This document shows positions 52,403-61,655 of a stretch of 64,000 nt of DNA, one piece after another (the first letter of the stretch is position 1; each line of letters begins with the position of its first letter). The position numbers and the translations under genes are program-made. The stretch lies in contig NZ_LFZV01000001.1 in NCBI RefSeq assembly GCF_001183965.1, positions 3,444,621 to 3,508,620 of the forward strand, given 5' to 3'. Source of the DNA: Bacillus sp. FJAT-27916 (GTDB lineage Bacteria; Bacillota; Bacilli; Bacillales; Pradoshiaceae). The notes beneath the pieces are model-generated. The model did no database searches. It had not been told where the DNA came from and worked only from the letters and a program-made list of their open reading frames with translations.

Positions 52403-53527
52403 TTACGATCGTACAGGGGATATCAGATGCAGGTGCTCTTCAACGCCGAATGGCTGGACAAGCACGGGTCTGATTAAACCGTGAAAGCTTAGGACAACCT
52501 TGTCCTCCTTGATTGATTTAAGCGCATCGAGCAGGTAGCGGCCGTCAAGCATAATCTCCAGCTCCTCTTCCCCATCAACCCACTCAACCGTCTGCACCTC
52601 TTCAATCTTTCCGACTGCAGTTGATTTGGAGGAAATCCTCAGCTGTGCGCCGTTCTTAACAGCCAGGGAAATGGTATTATGACGCCACTCACTTGCAAAC
52701 AGGCAGGCACGGTCCACACCGAGCAGGAGTTCCTTCCTATTGGAAGCAATCACACACATTGCCTCTTTCGGAAATAGATTCTCGATGTTCGGGTAATTGC
52801 CTTCAATCAATCTTGATAATAACAAGAGGGAGTCTGATTGAAAGAGAATATGATTATCAGAGATTGCCATTTTTACTTCGGGTGCATGCTGCAGGAGCTT
52901 AGCAAGATCCAACAAGGTTTTGCCCGGCACAATACACGCACCCTTCCATTCTGCCGCCACGCTTGCCCTTCGCAAAGCCAGCCGCTGAGCATTCGTTGCC
53001 GCTAACGCAAGTTTCCCGTTCTGAATGGAGATGTGGACACCTGACAAAACGGGCCGTGATTCTGCCTTTGCCACAGCGAAGGCTGTTTGTTTGACCATTT
53101 CTACCAATTCTCCTCCAGAAACTCTCACGATATTAGCACTATCCATTTCCGGGAGAGCAGGGTACTCCTCGGGGTCGTATCCATTCATGGTCGTGATGAT
53201 CTCCTCTGATTGTACAGTAATATGGAGCTCTTCATCTGCCTCTATGAATATATCGCTTGGGAGCTTTTTCACCATTTCACTGAAATACTTACCCGGAACA
53301 ACCGCGCTGCCTTCCTTAAATACTTGCATGATTGGTTTACCATCGAGCCTAGCAGGGATTGTCCTCTGAATAATGATATCTGAATTGCCGCCCGTTAAGG
53401 TCACCCCATCCGTATTTGCCATTACTTTGATTCCGCTCAATATAGGTAACACGTTTCGATTGGAGACAGCATACATGACTTCTTGCAGAGCCTGCTTGAA
53501 ATAGTCCCTTTGGATTGAAATTTGCAT
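52403..53527 (-). CDS. DNA polymerase III beta-clamp homologue (DnaN paralogue)
   Basis: A 374-residue sliding clamp with three repeated domains. Conserved stretches are NRNVLPILSGIKV, VPGKYFSEMVKKLP, ESRPVLSGVHISIQNGKLALAATNAQRLALR, IVPGKTLLDLAKLL and the C-terminal LHLISPVRS in place of the usual MPVR/LPVRTY-type end. ATG at 53527 has GGAGAGG upstream. The main dnaN normally follows dnaA at the origin; no origin genes are here, so this is likely a second clamp, as in some Bacillaceae. Whether it loads on replication forks is unknown. Confidence 0.85.
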   Translation of the reverse strand: MQISIQRDYFKQALQEVMYAVSNRNVLPILSGIKVMANTDGVTLTGGNSDIIIQRTIPARLDGKPIMQVFKEGSAVVPGKYFSEMVKKLPSDIFIEADEELHITVQSEEIITTMNGYDPEEYPALPEMDSANIVRVSGGELVEMVKQTAFAVAKAESRPVLSGVHISIQNGKLALAATNAQRLALRRASVAAEWKGACIVPGKTLLDLAKLLQHAPEVKMAISDNHILFQSDSLLLLSRLIEGNYPNIENLFPKEAMCVIASNRKELLLGVDRACLFASEWRHNTISLAVKNGAQLRISSKSTAVGKIEEVQTVEWVDGEEELEIMLDGRYLLDALKSIKEDKVVLSFHGLIRPVLVQPFGVEEHLHLISPVRS

Positions 53528-53582
53528 AGCGAGAACCTCTCCGTCATCCGATTTGAATAGCTTTATTTTAGCATATATTGAC

Positions 53583-53612
53583 AAAAAGCACGCATCCGTC
53601 AGATGCATGCTT
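53583..53612 (-). terminator. Terminator of metallophosphoesterase gene
   Basis: On the minus strand AGCATGCATC and GATGCGTGCT pair around a 5-base loop, followed by TTTTTG. Confidence 0.75.
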
Positions 53613-53615
53613 CAC

Positions 53616-54716
53616 TTAATCAAAATTCACTTCAATAATCCACGCCTCAGATCTCGTGCCAATACGAAGCGGAGGTCCCCAAGTTCCAAAGCCAGAAGAG
53701 ACAAAGGAATGAAGATTGCCTTTCTTCAAATAGCCCCAATCATTTTCATATATCCAACCCGTGATTAAATTGCCCGGGAATACTTGTCCACGGTGCGTAT
53801 GACCAGAGAGAAGAATATCGACTCCACTTTCCTCAGCCTGTGCCAGTTCGACCGGTGTGTGGTCAAGCATGATGATTGGCTTTGAATGGTCAAGCCCTTC
53901 AACAAGTTCACTGATGGAAGAACGATTATCATCGGTTAAATCCTTGCGCCCAACCAGATAAAAACCATTCTTTACTTCCACGGTCTCATCCATTAACATC
54001 TGGATGCCGACAGCCTCAAACTCTTCTTCAAGCTCTTTAAGATCATTTCCATAATAATCATGATTTCCCGGGGATACATACACACCTAGAGGCGCCTTCA
54101 TTCCGCGGAAAATCTCAATCATATTCTCCTCATTAAACGTATCAATCTGGTCATCAATGATGTCACCAGGTATCAGTACGATATCAGGTTTCTCCTCCTC
54201 CACCATGGCAGCCAGCTTTTTCAGATGACCGCTCCCTACGATTGGGCCTAAGTGCGTATCAGAGGCCATGAATATCTTAATGGAATCGCGTCCAGCCTCT
54301 TTATTCACCTCCACTTGGTCATATCGCACAACCGGACTGAATGCCTGATAGGAGCCATAGGAGATGACCGCTGTAAAGAAGAGAAAGTAAATGATGCCCA
54401 TGACCATAAGGCCTCTTTTCCTTGCTAAGTAATAAGCTAGGTTCATGAATGGGAGCAGCACAAGACTGTAGCCGACAATGATGAACCAATAGCCCCCCAC
54501 CCATTTAAAGATGCCAAGATGAGGAATCATCCCAATAAACATGGATAAGGATAGAATAAGAAACAGGACCGTATAGGTTTTCTTAAACCTTCTAAGCGGA
54601 GATACCTCAAGCCAGGCTCTCCCGTTTCGCCATATATAAAAGGATATGGCTCCATAAATCAATACGGTAAGGATAATCATCAGCACCATCTTCACGACCA
54701 TTGCCCAAAACCTCAT
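53616..54716 (-). CDS. Membrane-anchored metallophosphoesterase (YkuE-like)
   Basis: A 366-residue protein. The first 140 residues hold four membrane helices; the catalytic calcineurin-like domain follows with all metal ligands: MASDTHLGP (DxH), LIPGDIIDDQ (GDxxDD), VSPGNHDYYG (GNHD), LDHTP and LLSGHTHRGQVFPG (GHxH). The domain should face outward. Relatives include phosphodiesterases of lipids and UDP-sugars; substrate unknown. Confidence 0.85.
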   Translation of the reverse strand: MRFWAMVVKMVLMIILTVLIYGAISFYIWRNGRAWLEVSPLRRFKKTYTVLFLILSLSMFIGMIPHLGIFKWVGGYWFIIVGYSLVLLPFMNLAYYLARKRGLMVMGIIYFLFFTAVISYGSYQAFSPVVRYDQVEVNKEAGRDSIKIFMASDTHLGPIVGSGHLKKLAAMVEEEKPDIVLIPGDIIDDQIDTFNEENMIEIFRGMKAPLGVYVSPGNHDYYGNDLKELEEEFEAVGIQMLMDETVEVKNGFYLVGRKDLTDDNRSSISELVEGLDHSKPIIMLDHTPVELAQAEESGVDILLSGHTHRGQVFPGNLITGWIYENDWGYLKKGNLHSFVSSGFGTWGPPLRIGTRSEAWIIEVNFD

Positions 54717-54753
54717 CTCACTAGAATTACTATTAGCATATCATACCGTCTAT

Positions 54754-55251
54754 TTAGTCTGGAATCGTAGAACTCCCATCTTCGCTTGATTTGGAAAGCA
54801 CAGAGAATTGACCATTCGATTCCAGTATGACAGCTTCTACTTCATCCAGACTCTCTTTCCCCTGCATCCGCACCGCTTGAATAATTTCTTCCTTTTCAAT
54901 TCGTTCAGCCTCCATCACATCCTGGAAATACTGTCCCCTGAAATATAAAATGGATGCTTCCCCTTTAATGACATGGCTGATTTTGTTTGTCTCCGTCGTT
55001 GTCTTCGAGAATATCCACTGCAGGGCAATTAAGACAAAGAAGGCCGTCATTCCATCAAATATCGAAATGGCATTATCTAATAATACCGTCCCAAATACCG
55101 ACCCAATTGAAACAGTAATCACTAAATCAAACGCATTTAATTGCGTCAACGTTCGCTTGCCAGCAATACGAAGCATAACGATAAGGGCAATGTAGGCCAA
55201 AATACCAATGACGATGATTCTGCCTAAGTCTCCCCAATTAAGTGTAAACAT
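54754..55251 (-). CDS. DUF421 membrane protein (YetF-type)
   Basis: A 165-residue protein with three N-terminal membrane helices and a small soluble domain. MLRIAGKRTLTQLNAFDLVITVSIGSVFGT and IKGEASILYFRGQ are DUF421 hallmarks. Bacillus spore-associated members (YetF, YdfR) are longer; this one lacks the second soluble repeat. Function unknown. Confidence 0.8.
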   Translation of the reverse strand: MFTLNWGDLGRIIVIGILAYIALIVMLRIAGKRTLTQLNAFDLVITVSIGSVFGTVLLDNAISIFDGMTAFFVLIALQWIFSKTTTETNKISHVIKGEASILYFRGQYFQDVMEAERIEKEEIIQAVRMQGKESLDEVEAVILESNGQFSVLSKSSEDGSSTIPD

Positions 55252-55310
55252 CTATATCCCCCCATTTCACAGTCTCCTTCTCCATTTCCGAAATGGACAA
55301 CAGATAAACG

Positions 55311-55345
55311 TAAAAAAGCGTCCCCTATATCAGGGACACTTCATA
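55311..55345 (-). terminator. Terminator of lysozyme gene
   Basis: On the minus strand AAGTGTCCCT pairs with GGGACGCTT around a short loop and is followed by TTTT. Confidence 0.75.
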
Positions 55346-55356
55346 CTCAACCTTCT

Positions 55357-56751
55357 TTAGGATGTTCGCGGTACATAAATCCGCTGATTCGGAAAAATCA
55401 ATTCTGGATTAGTGAGATTATTAATCCTCTCAAGCTCACGAATTGCCGTACGGAATCGGCGGGCAATCTCTGTTAAAGTATCGCCGAATTTCACTATATA
55501 TTGAAAATATTCTTTCCGCGGCGGCGGCTGTCCTTCATCATTTTTGATTCGAAGGGTATCCCCTGGATACAGGACATTTGGATTAGAAAGTTGGTTATCC
55601 GATGCAATCTTCTCCACGGTCGTACCGTATCTTCTCGCCAATTCACTCAATGTATCTCCTCGTTGCACAATATATTCTGTCGTCGTCTCATACCCGCTTC
55701 TTACCGTAATCCGCAGCCTTTCACCCGGATAGATTAAATCCGGATTGGAGAGATTATTCTCCTTGGCAATTGATGCGGCTGTTGTGGAATATTTACGGGC
55801 GATTGCTGATAAGGTGTCTCCAGTCCTGACCGTATAATCAATTATCACCGCCGCCCTTTCCTGCCTGTCATCATCATAAATCGTCAGGCGTAATTTTTCT
55901 CCTGCATAGATGAGATCTGGATTGGAGAGATTATTCTCTCTGGCAATCGCAGCTACTGTAGTATGATATTTACGTGCAATTTCAGATAAGGTGTCACCAG
56001 CCTTAACCGTATAGGTGATTGTCTCAGACCTCGTCTCCCGTTCAGCTGGCTTAACCACTTCCCTGGTGTCACTGACCAATATCCCGTCATTGAATCGGTC
56101 TAAATCGACATCTCCGTCAATACCAGCCACGCTGCCTGAATCTGAATACTGCCACCCCGCCCATGATGACCATCTCACACCATCCGTTGGCTCACTCACC
56201 CCATACTCAGCTATCCATAGAGAATAATCCGTTAAGGCATCATTAAATGTGCTGGCTGCATTAGAAGCATCGCTATATACAACCGCTTCCTTGCCTGATA
56301 ATCTCACAGTCTCCCGAATAAAGGCCAAGGCAATATCATTGATTTCCTCATTGCTCAATCCCGTTAAATCCTCAAAATCCATAGCTAGCTTGCCCTCAAA
56401 TTCCTTGCCGCTGATTGTGGAGACAAAAAAGCGTGCTTGTGCCTCTGCCTGTGATTCGGTTCTTGCTGTCACATAATGATAGAATCCAACAAGGAGCCCG
56501 GCATCCTTAGCTCCATCATAATTACGTTCAAAATCAGGATCGACATAATCTGTTCCCTCACTAGATTTAATATAGACCATTTCAATACCTGCATCTGCGA
56601 CTTCCCGAAAATCGATCTCTCCCTGCCATTCACTTACATCGATTCCCCGGAAGAGGTTTGAACTTTCTGGTTCCAGGGCATTGGCATTCTCAGTCGGTAT
56701 AGCTAACAGGATTGCCAGCCCCATTAACCATCCACTCAACCATTTTCTCAT
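55357..56751 (-). CDS. Secreted GH25 muramidase with four LysM repeats
   Basis: A 464-residue secreted lysozyme. The signal is MRKWLSGWLMGLAILLAIPT, cleaved near ANA-LE. The GH25 domain (about 35-225) has GIDVSEWQGEIDF and the catalytic pair in LAMDFEDL. Four LysM modules follow from about 245, each beginning Y-x-V-x-x-GDTLS/T (KAGDTLSEIARKY, RTGDTLSAIARKY, QRGDTLSELARRY, KFGDTLTEIARRF). The first three repeats share near-identical NNLSNPDLIY segments, indicating recent duplication. It cleaves peptidoglycan. Confidence 0.93.
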   Translation of the reverse strand: MRKWLSGWLMGLAILLAIPTENANALEPESSNLFRGIDVSEWQGEIDFREVADAGIEMVYIKSSEGTDYVDPDFERNYDGAKDAGLLVGFYHYVTARTESQAEAQARFFVSTISGKEFEGKLAMDFEDLTGLSNEEINDIALAFIRETVRLSGKEAVVYSDASNAASTFNDALTDYSLWIAEYGVSEPTDGVRWSSWAGWQYSDSGSVAGIDGDVDLDRFNDGILVSDTREVVKPAERETRSETITYTVKAGDTLSEIARKYHTTVAAIARENNLSNPDLIYAGEKLRLTIYDDDRQERAAVIIDYTVRTGDTLSAIARKYSTTAASIAKENNLSNPDLIYPGERLRITVRSGYETTTEYIVQRGDTLSELARRYGTTVEKIASDNQLSNPNVLYPGDTLRIKNDEGQPPPRKEYFQYIVKFGDTLTEIARRFRTAIRELERINNLTNPELIFPNQRIYVPRTS

Positions 56752-57010
56752 CTGCTTTAGCTCCTTTAATCATTTCATCCATCATGACTGCTTGTACCTC
56801 AGTCTATTCGGAGAAGCCGAAAGCGTGAAGGAGAATATCATTACCTCTGAAAATTCAGCTTACAAATATCACACTATAAGCCCAATTTTATTCCATTTTA
56901 TGTAATAAACCTCTTAATATTTACAATAAATTCCTCAATAAGATGATTACTTTGTCTTATATTGCGGTATTAAGGAGAAAGACTAAAGAAATTTTAAGGG
57001 GGAAAAACGA

Positions 57011-57220
57011 TTGCAGAGACTAAAAATGATTGTTGATGACTTGCATGATAGTGAGGCGAAATCATTATTATTCCAAATTCTATTGAAGATTGAATCAGGC
57101 AAGGAGGGCGGCTTCGAGGTAGAGTCGTTTACTCGGGACTTAGAGGGCTTATATGACCATCTTCTCTATTATAAATCTGGAAACATCTCCACATATCCAA
57201 ACAAAATAAGACAGCGCTAG
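57011..57220 (+). CDS. Small protein of 69 residues, unknown
   Basis: TTG start with AAGGGGG at good spacing. The product has a helical N-terminal half (LKMIVDDLHDSEAKSLLFQILLKIES) and a second helix (FTRDLEGLYDHLLYYK), with no signal or membrane segment. It is not a family I recognise. It ends in a short hairpin (GACAGC/GCTGTC at 57208-57225) that overlaps the stop. It stands alone on the plus strand among minus-strand genes. Confidence 0.55.
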   Translation: MQRLKMIVDDLHDSEAKSLLFQILLKIESGKEGGFEVESFTRDLEGLYDHLLYYKSGNISTYPNKIRQR

Positions 57221-57232
57221 GCTGTCCTATTG

Positions 57233-58120
57233 TTATCGGCTTTTTATGAGATAGGCTGTCACCCATTCATCTGTTTGATGAATTTCCTTCAGCTGATACC
57301 CGTTTTCTTGGTAAACCTTTAGAGCATCCTCCTCATTCCACGTCACCATCCCCGAAAGGATTAATCTCCCTCCAGCTGCCAGATGTCTATCAACAAAAGC
57401 GAATAATTGCTTAATTTCATTTGCAGCGATATTAATGAAAATCCAGTCGAACGTTCCATCAATCCCGAACTTTGGATTTAGAGCATCCGCACAGCTCACC
57501 TTGATATTGGACTCTACCCCATTCAGCCTGGCATTGTATAAAACCTCTTCACCAACATCCTCCATATCGATTGCTTGAATTTCCGAAGCTCCTGAAAGAG
57601 CGGCCCCTATACTTAATAGCCCCGCTCCTGTACCGATATCAAGCACCCTCATTCCTTTCATCTCTTCACGGAGAATGAGACGGAGACAGTCCTGTGTCGT
57701 TCCATGAAGACCTGAACCAAAAGCACGCGGAGGCTCAAAATGAATGATTTTGCCTGCCGGTACTTGCTCTTCCTGTACCGGTTTAATGAACCAGCCATTT
57801 TGAAGGTCAATGATAGGGAATGGCTCCTGCCATTCTACTGTATCAAGCAGCTGATAATGAACCTTTTCCTTTGCAACCGTAAGGATAGCCGCTATGGATG
57901 CCTGCTCCTTTTCAACATCCACCGGTATTGACTCCTCTTCAATAATCACCTTCAGGTCAACGGTGCCATCCTCAATCTCTTGGACACCATAGCCATTGTC
58001 AGAAGCATATTGCTCAATCGGCTGGTCGTAATAAGAATTGTAGTACCCATGCATATTCAGCTTTTCGATTGCTTCATCGACAGCTTCCTGCAGCATAGAA
58101 ATCGTATATTCATGTAACAT
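57233..58120 (-). CDS. PrmA-like protein methyltransferase
   Basis: About 295 residues. The SAM domain has RVLDIGTGAGLLSIGAALSGA (motif I), the PrmA-like FEPPRAFGSGLHGTTQDCL and WIFINIAANEIKQL (equivalent of NILANVI). Residues 1-120 are weakly related to the L11-recognition domain. The usual prmA sits by dnaJ in Bacillus; no such genes are here, so this may be a paralogue with another target. ATG at 58120 chosen; upstream ATGs lie in AAGGTAAGG context. Promoter at 58155-58183. Confidence 0.75.
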   Translation of the reverse strand: MLHEYTISMLQEAVDEAIEKLNMHGYYNSYYDQPIEQYASDNGYGVQEIEDGTVDLKVIIEEESIPVDVEKEQASIAAILTVAKEKVHYQLLDTVEWQEPFPIIDLQNGWFIKPVQEEQVPAGKIIHFEPPRAFGSGLHGTTQDCLRLILREEMKGMRVLDIGTGAGLLSIGAALSGASEIQAIDMEDVGEEVLYNARLNGVESNIKVSCADALNPKFGIDGTFDWIFINIAANEIKQLFAFVDRHLAAGGRLILSGMVTWNEEDALKVYQENGYQLKEIHQTDEWVTAYLIKSR

Positions 58121-58154
58121 TTTCAACATCCTTACCTTCATCATTGATTGTTCT

Positions 58155-58183
58155 ATTATAGGAGGGTTGCGAACAATTCGCAA
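58155..58183 (-). promoter_or_regulatory. Promoter of PrmA-like gene with embedded palindrome
   Basis: On the minus strand TTGCGA, 17-bp spacer, TATAAT. The perfect dyad TTGCGAA-CAA-TTCGCAA at 58167-58183 covers the -35 and spacer, extended to AGG...CCT arms with one mismatch. This is a typical repressor operator position. Confidence 0.6.
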
Positions 58184-58229
58184 ACCTGCTTCGAATGTCT
58201 CAAACCCTCTCAGCTTCCCAATCCGGTGT

Positions 58230-58244
58230 TCCGAATCATTCGGA
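58230..58244. repeat. Second perfect palindrome upstream of PrmA-like gene
   Basis: TCCGAATCATTCGGA (7-1-7) lies about 50 bases from the first dyad and shares a GAA/TTC core, suggesting a related binding site. Confidence 0.45.
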
Positions 58245-58283
58245 GCCCCCCTGCGAATCAATAAAAGCCGGCAAACAGCAAAA

Positions 58284-58311
58284 GACCCTGATGACATTCA
58301 TCAGGGTTTTC
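58284..58311 (-). terminator. Terminator of DUF4190-like gene
   Basis: On the minus strand ACCCTGATGA and TCATCAGGGT pair around a 3-base loop, followed by CTTTTG. Confidence 0.75.
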
Positions 58312-58313
58312 GT

Positions 58314-58661
58314 TTAGAAAGAGAGAATCATATAATAGCAAACTGGGATTATAAATAGCAGCAATCCTGGAATGGACAGAATCAATCCGGCAATAGCAAG
58401 CCCTCTCCCCTTACTCGAATGCAGAGCAGCCAAGCCAAAAGGCAACGTGAGAAAGGCAAGGATAAAGCTGATTGATATAGCCAAGATGTCAATTGAATCA
58501 GCCATTTCGTAGGAGCTGACCGCATAATAGCCTAAAAGCATGAAGGCGAACGAGGCCAGGCCTGTCAATCCAGCTATCATTGCTGAACCGAGACGCTTAT
58601 GGACATATACATTTGATTCATGGTGCATTGATGTTCGAGTTGCCTGGATACTTGAATACAA
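58314..58661 (-). CDS. DUF4190-like small membrane protein
   Basis: About 115 residues with three membrane helices and a short charged N-terminus. The LGAAALHSSKGRGLAIAGLILSIPGL-like C-terminal segment (FGLAALHSSKGRGLAIAGLI) is typical of DUF4190 proteins. TTG at 58661 chosen since TAGGAGGAG lies 8 bases upstream. Function unknown. Confidence 0.6.
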   Translation of the reverse strand: MYSSIQATRTSMHHESNVYVHKRLGSAMIAGLTGLASFAFMLLGYYAVSSYEMADSIDILAISISFILAFLTLPFGLAALHSSKGRGLAIAGLILSIPGLLLFIIPVCYYMILSF

Positions 58662-58784
58662 AACGACTCCTCCTAACCCCAAATAAGTGAAATCGTTCTA
58701 TATATCGGTCAATATTCATTTTGTTCAACATACCTAGACGAAAAGGAAGGAGCATATCGCTCCTCCATAGCTCGAATACTATTT

Positions 58785-59369
58785 TTATGTTCTTTTTTCA
58801 GCCAATTTCATATGGACAGATGCATACATCTTTTGTACGCCGACGGATGAAGCTTCATATTGGCAGGCATCTTGTTCAGCAACGCCCAATTGTCCAGCTT
58901 CCTTAGCAGCATCGATATTGGCTCCGATAAAGAGGAATTCCCAATGATATTTCTCTTGCTGATGACGAATCATTTCTTTCACTTTGTCATACGTAAATTC
59001 CACGCTGGCATTCTCATAGCCATCTGTCGTAATGACGAAGATCACTTTGCCAGGACGCGCATCCTCCGCCGTATGTGCCAGACGCTGGCCAACGCTTAAA
59101 ATTGTTTTTCCGACAGCATCAAGCAGGGCAGTCATCCCTCTGACATAGTATTCCTTCTCTGTCATTACTACTTGATTCGCATCCTTTCCTTCCCAAAGCA
59201 CCTCATACTCATCATCAAATAAAATAGCGGTCACTGCAGTCTTGCCAGGCAGATCGCATTGTTTTTTCACCAAGGAGTTGAACCCGCCAATTGTATCCTT
59301 CTCCAAACCAGCCATCGAACCGCTCCGATCAAGGACAAAAATGAGCTCAGTCAATTGTTTATTCATCAT
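58785..59369 (-). CDS. von Willebrand factor A domain protein (TerY-like)
   Basis: About 194 residues, almost entirely one vWA domain with intact metal-ion-dependent adhesion site: FVLDRSGSMAG (DxSxS), Thr in VRGMTALLDAVGKT, and Asp in ITTDGYEN. It has no signal peptide and is cytoplasmic. Several ATGs follow GAGGAG; the start is uncertain by a few codons. It is divergent from the small helical protein at 59467, with about 100 bases between, and the pair probably works together. Confidence 0.82.
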   Translation of the reverse strand: MMNKQLTELIFVLDRSGSMAGLEKDTIGGFNSLVKKQCDLPGKTAVTAILFDDEYEVLWEGKDANQVVMTEKEYYVRGMTALLDAVGKTILSVGQRLAHTAEDARPGKVIFVITTDGYENASVEFTYDKVKEMIRHQQEKYHWEFLFIGANIDAAKEAGQLGVAEQDACQYEASSVGVQKMYASVHMKLAEKRT

Positions 59370-59466
59370 CATCCATCTCCTCAAATGAATTATCTATCAT
59401 GCTATAATTTTACCTAAGAGAGTGAAGCATTTGGTCGCTTTACAGGCGACAATAAGGAGGATGGTC

Positions 59467-59958
59467 ATGAAACGAGAATACTTAATGCATGAATTGAAAG
59501 AGTATATGGCAGGCCGTCAGCTTGAACCTGTTGTTTTCGAAAGTCAGCTGCTGCGCTCAGCCACCCGTCACACCGAGGAGGAGGAATTGCAAGATTTCAT
59601 TGAGACAAACAGGAAGCCGCCCCTTCAGCAAGTCCTATTCTCTTTTATTGATGAAAAAGGAAAAACAGATTCTGAGATTTACACACGTGCAGGTGTTGAC
59701 CGCAAGCTTTTCTCAAAGATACGCACCAACCCAGAGTATCATCCCAGTAAACGAACCATCCTTGCCTTAGGGTTTGCCTTAGAGCTGCAAGAACCAGACT
59801 TGGAGATACTCCTTCAGGCAGCCGGGTATTCCCTCTCTGAAAGTGAGACGAGCGATTTAGTCATTCGATTCTTTCTCGAGAAAGCTATTTATGATATCGA
59901 TCTTGTGAATCAAGGACTGGATTCCATGAATCTAAAACCATTGACCGGAATTTTATAA
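59467..59958 (+). CDS. Small helical HTH-like protein paired with vWA protein
   Basis: A 163-residue protein; ATG after AAGGAGG. The region LQQVLFSFIDEKGKTDSEIYTRAGVDRKLFSKIRTN, followed by PSKRTILALGFALELQEPDLEILLQAAGYSLS, is a helix-turn-helix-like module that also occurs at the C-terminus of some macro-domain proteins and next to vWA proteins. The N-terminus is acidic and variable. It may bind DNA or nucleotides; the role is unknown. Confidence 0.65.
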   Translation: MKREYLMHELKEYMAGRQLEPVVFESQLLRSATRHTEEEELQDFIETNRKPPLQQVLFSFIDEKGKTDSEIYTRAGVDRKLFSKIRTNPEYHPSKRTILALGFALELQEPDLEILLQAAGYSLSESETSDLVIRFFLEKAIYDIDLVNQGLDSMNLKPLTGIL

Positions 59959-59995
59959 AGCCCCCTGTTTTTGTCAATCATATTAGTTGAAATTT

Positions 59996-60036
59996 TTGTG
60001 AACAACTATTTTAATAGAGTATAGAAAGCGCTTCCA
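59996..60036 (+). promoter_or_regulatory. Promoter with cre site for aldehyde dehydrogenase
   Basis: TTGTGA at 59996-60001, an 18-bp spacer and TATAGA at 60020-60025. AGAAAGCGCTTCCA at 60023-60036 matches the cre consensus at 13 of 14 positions and covers the -10/+1 region, a site for CcpA repression. Confidence 0.6.
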
Positions 60037-60116
60037 GATGCTGGCTTGTTTTTCAAGATTTACAATTGCCAAGACATCTGATTCATTTTCAATACGAACA
60101 TAAAGGGGAATGCTTC

Positions 60117-61637
60117 ATGATCTACGCAAATCCAAATACAGATGGAGCCATTATTCAGTTCAAGGAGAAATACGATAATTTCATCGGGGGCAAATGGGTT
60201 GCTCCTGTTAAAGGTCAATACTTTGATAATAGATCACCTGTTAATGGTGAAGTATTCACACAGGCTGCACGCTCTTCCGCAGAGGATATCGAGCTTGCTT
60301 TAGATGCAGCACATGCAGCGAAGGATGCTTGGGGGAAAACATCTGCAGCTGTACGTGCACAAATCTTAAATAGAATTGCTGACCGTTTAGAAGAAAACCT
60401 AGAAATGGTCGCTGTCGCAGAAACATGGGATAACGGGAAGGCTGTCCGCGAGACATTAAATGCAGACATTCCGTTAGCAATTGACCATTTCCGTTATTTT
60501 GCAAGTACCATCCGCGCCCAAGAAGGCCGCACTACCCAGCTTGACAACGATACAGTCGCTTACCACTTCCAAGAGCCTTTAGGTGTAGTAGGACAAATCA
60601 TTCCATGGAACTTCCCAATCCTTATGGCCGCATGGAAGATTGCACCGGCACTTGCAGCTGGGAACTGCATCGTCTTAAAACCAGCAGAGCAAACACCTGT
60701 CTCTATCATGGTCGTCATGGAGCTTATTCAAGACCTGCTTCCTGCTGGAGTGCTGAATATTGTAAACGGATACGGCATTGAAGTCGGTAAGCCGCTTGCG
60801 ACAAATAAACGCATCGCTAAGATTGCCTTCACCGGTTCTACAGCTGTCGGCCGTCAAATCATGCAATATGCAACAGAAAATATCATCCCTGTCACGCTCG
60901 AGCTTGGCGGCAAGTCCCCGAATGTCTTCTTTGAAGATGTAATGGACCAGGATGATGAATTCCTTGATAAAGCGATTGAAGGATTAGTCATGTTCGCCCT
61001 CAATTCCGGCGAGATTTGTACTTGCCCTTCACGTGCGCTCATCCAAGAGTCCATTTATGATAAATTCATGGAACGGGCGATAGAACGCGTTAAAGCCATC
61101 AAGGTCGGCAACCCGCTTGATACAGACGTTATGATGGGAGCCCAAGCCTCCAATGAACAAAAGGAAAAAATCCTTTCTTATATCCAATTAGGTAAAGAAG
61201 AAGGGGCTGAATGCCTAATCGGCGGAGGAGAAAATAACCTCGGCGAAGGATTAGAAAAAGGCAACTATATTCAGCCAACTGTCTTTAAAGGCCATAATAA
61301 AATGCGTATCTTCCAAGAGGAAATCTTCGGACCAGTTCTTGGCGTGACTACATTCAAGGACTTCGATGAGGCAATGGAGATGGCCAATGATACCTTGTAT
61401 GGCTTAGGAGCCGGCGTATGGTCCCGCAGCGGTGACCTTGCATACCGTGCAGGCCGTGCCATCCAGGCAGGACGCGTATGGACCAACACGTACCATCAAT
61501 ATCCAGCCGGAGCTGCTTTCGGCGGCTATAAATTATCTGGCATCGGCCGTGAGAATCATGCGATGATGCTAGATCACTATCAACAAACGAAATGTCTATT
61601 GGTCAGCTATGACCGCAAGCCACAAGGCTTCTTCTAA
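60117..61637 (+). CDS. Aldehyde dehydrogenase (acetaldehyde type, ExaC/AldB-like)
   Basis: A 506-residue NAD-dependent dehydrogenase. Visible: [20 protein letters not shown] at the N-terminus, [23 protein letters not shown], the nucleotide loop [12 protein letters not shown], catalytic Glu in [12 protein letters not shown] and nucleophile Cys in [12 protein letters not shown] (two Cys in sequence CTC). It ends [18 protein letters not shown] at 60117 behind AAAGGGG. It oxidises short aldehydes to acids. It is followed by DUF779, the usual partner, and has a cre site, fitting carbon-source control. Confidence 0.92.
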   Translation: MIYANPNTDGAIIQFKEKYDNFIGGKWVAPVKGQYFDNRSPVNGEVFTQAARSSAEDIELALDAAHAAKDAWGKTSAAVRAQILNRIADRLEENLEMVAVAETWDNGKAVRETLNADIPLAIDHFRYFASTIRAQEGRTTQLDNDTVAYHFQEPLGVVGQIIPWNFPILMAAWKIAPALAAGNCIVLKPAEQTPVSIMVVMELIQDLLPAGVLNIVNGYGIEVGKPLATNKRIAKIAFTGSTAVGRQIMQYATENIIPVTLELGGKSPNVFFEDVMDQDDEFLDKAIEGLVMFALNSGEICTCPSRALIQESIYDKFMERAIERVKAIKVGNPLDTDVMMGAQASNEQKEKILSYIQLGKEEGAECLIGGGENNLGEGLEKGNYIQPTVFKGHNKMRIFQEEIFGPVLGVTTFKDFDEAMEMANDTLYGLGAGVWSRSGDLAYRAGRAIQAGRVWTNTYHQYPAGAAFGGYKLSGIGRENHAMMLDHYQQTKCLLVSYDRKPQGFF

Positions 61638-61655
61638 ATCGAAAGGTTGATGATT

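Noticed and set aside
60031-60060. Sigma-54 promoter for the aldehyde dehydrogenase
   Set aside because: GG and GC elements are present but not at the required -24/-12 spacing.
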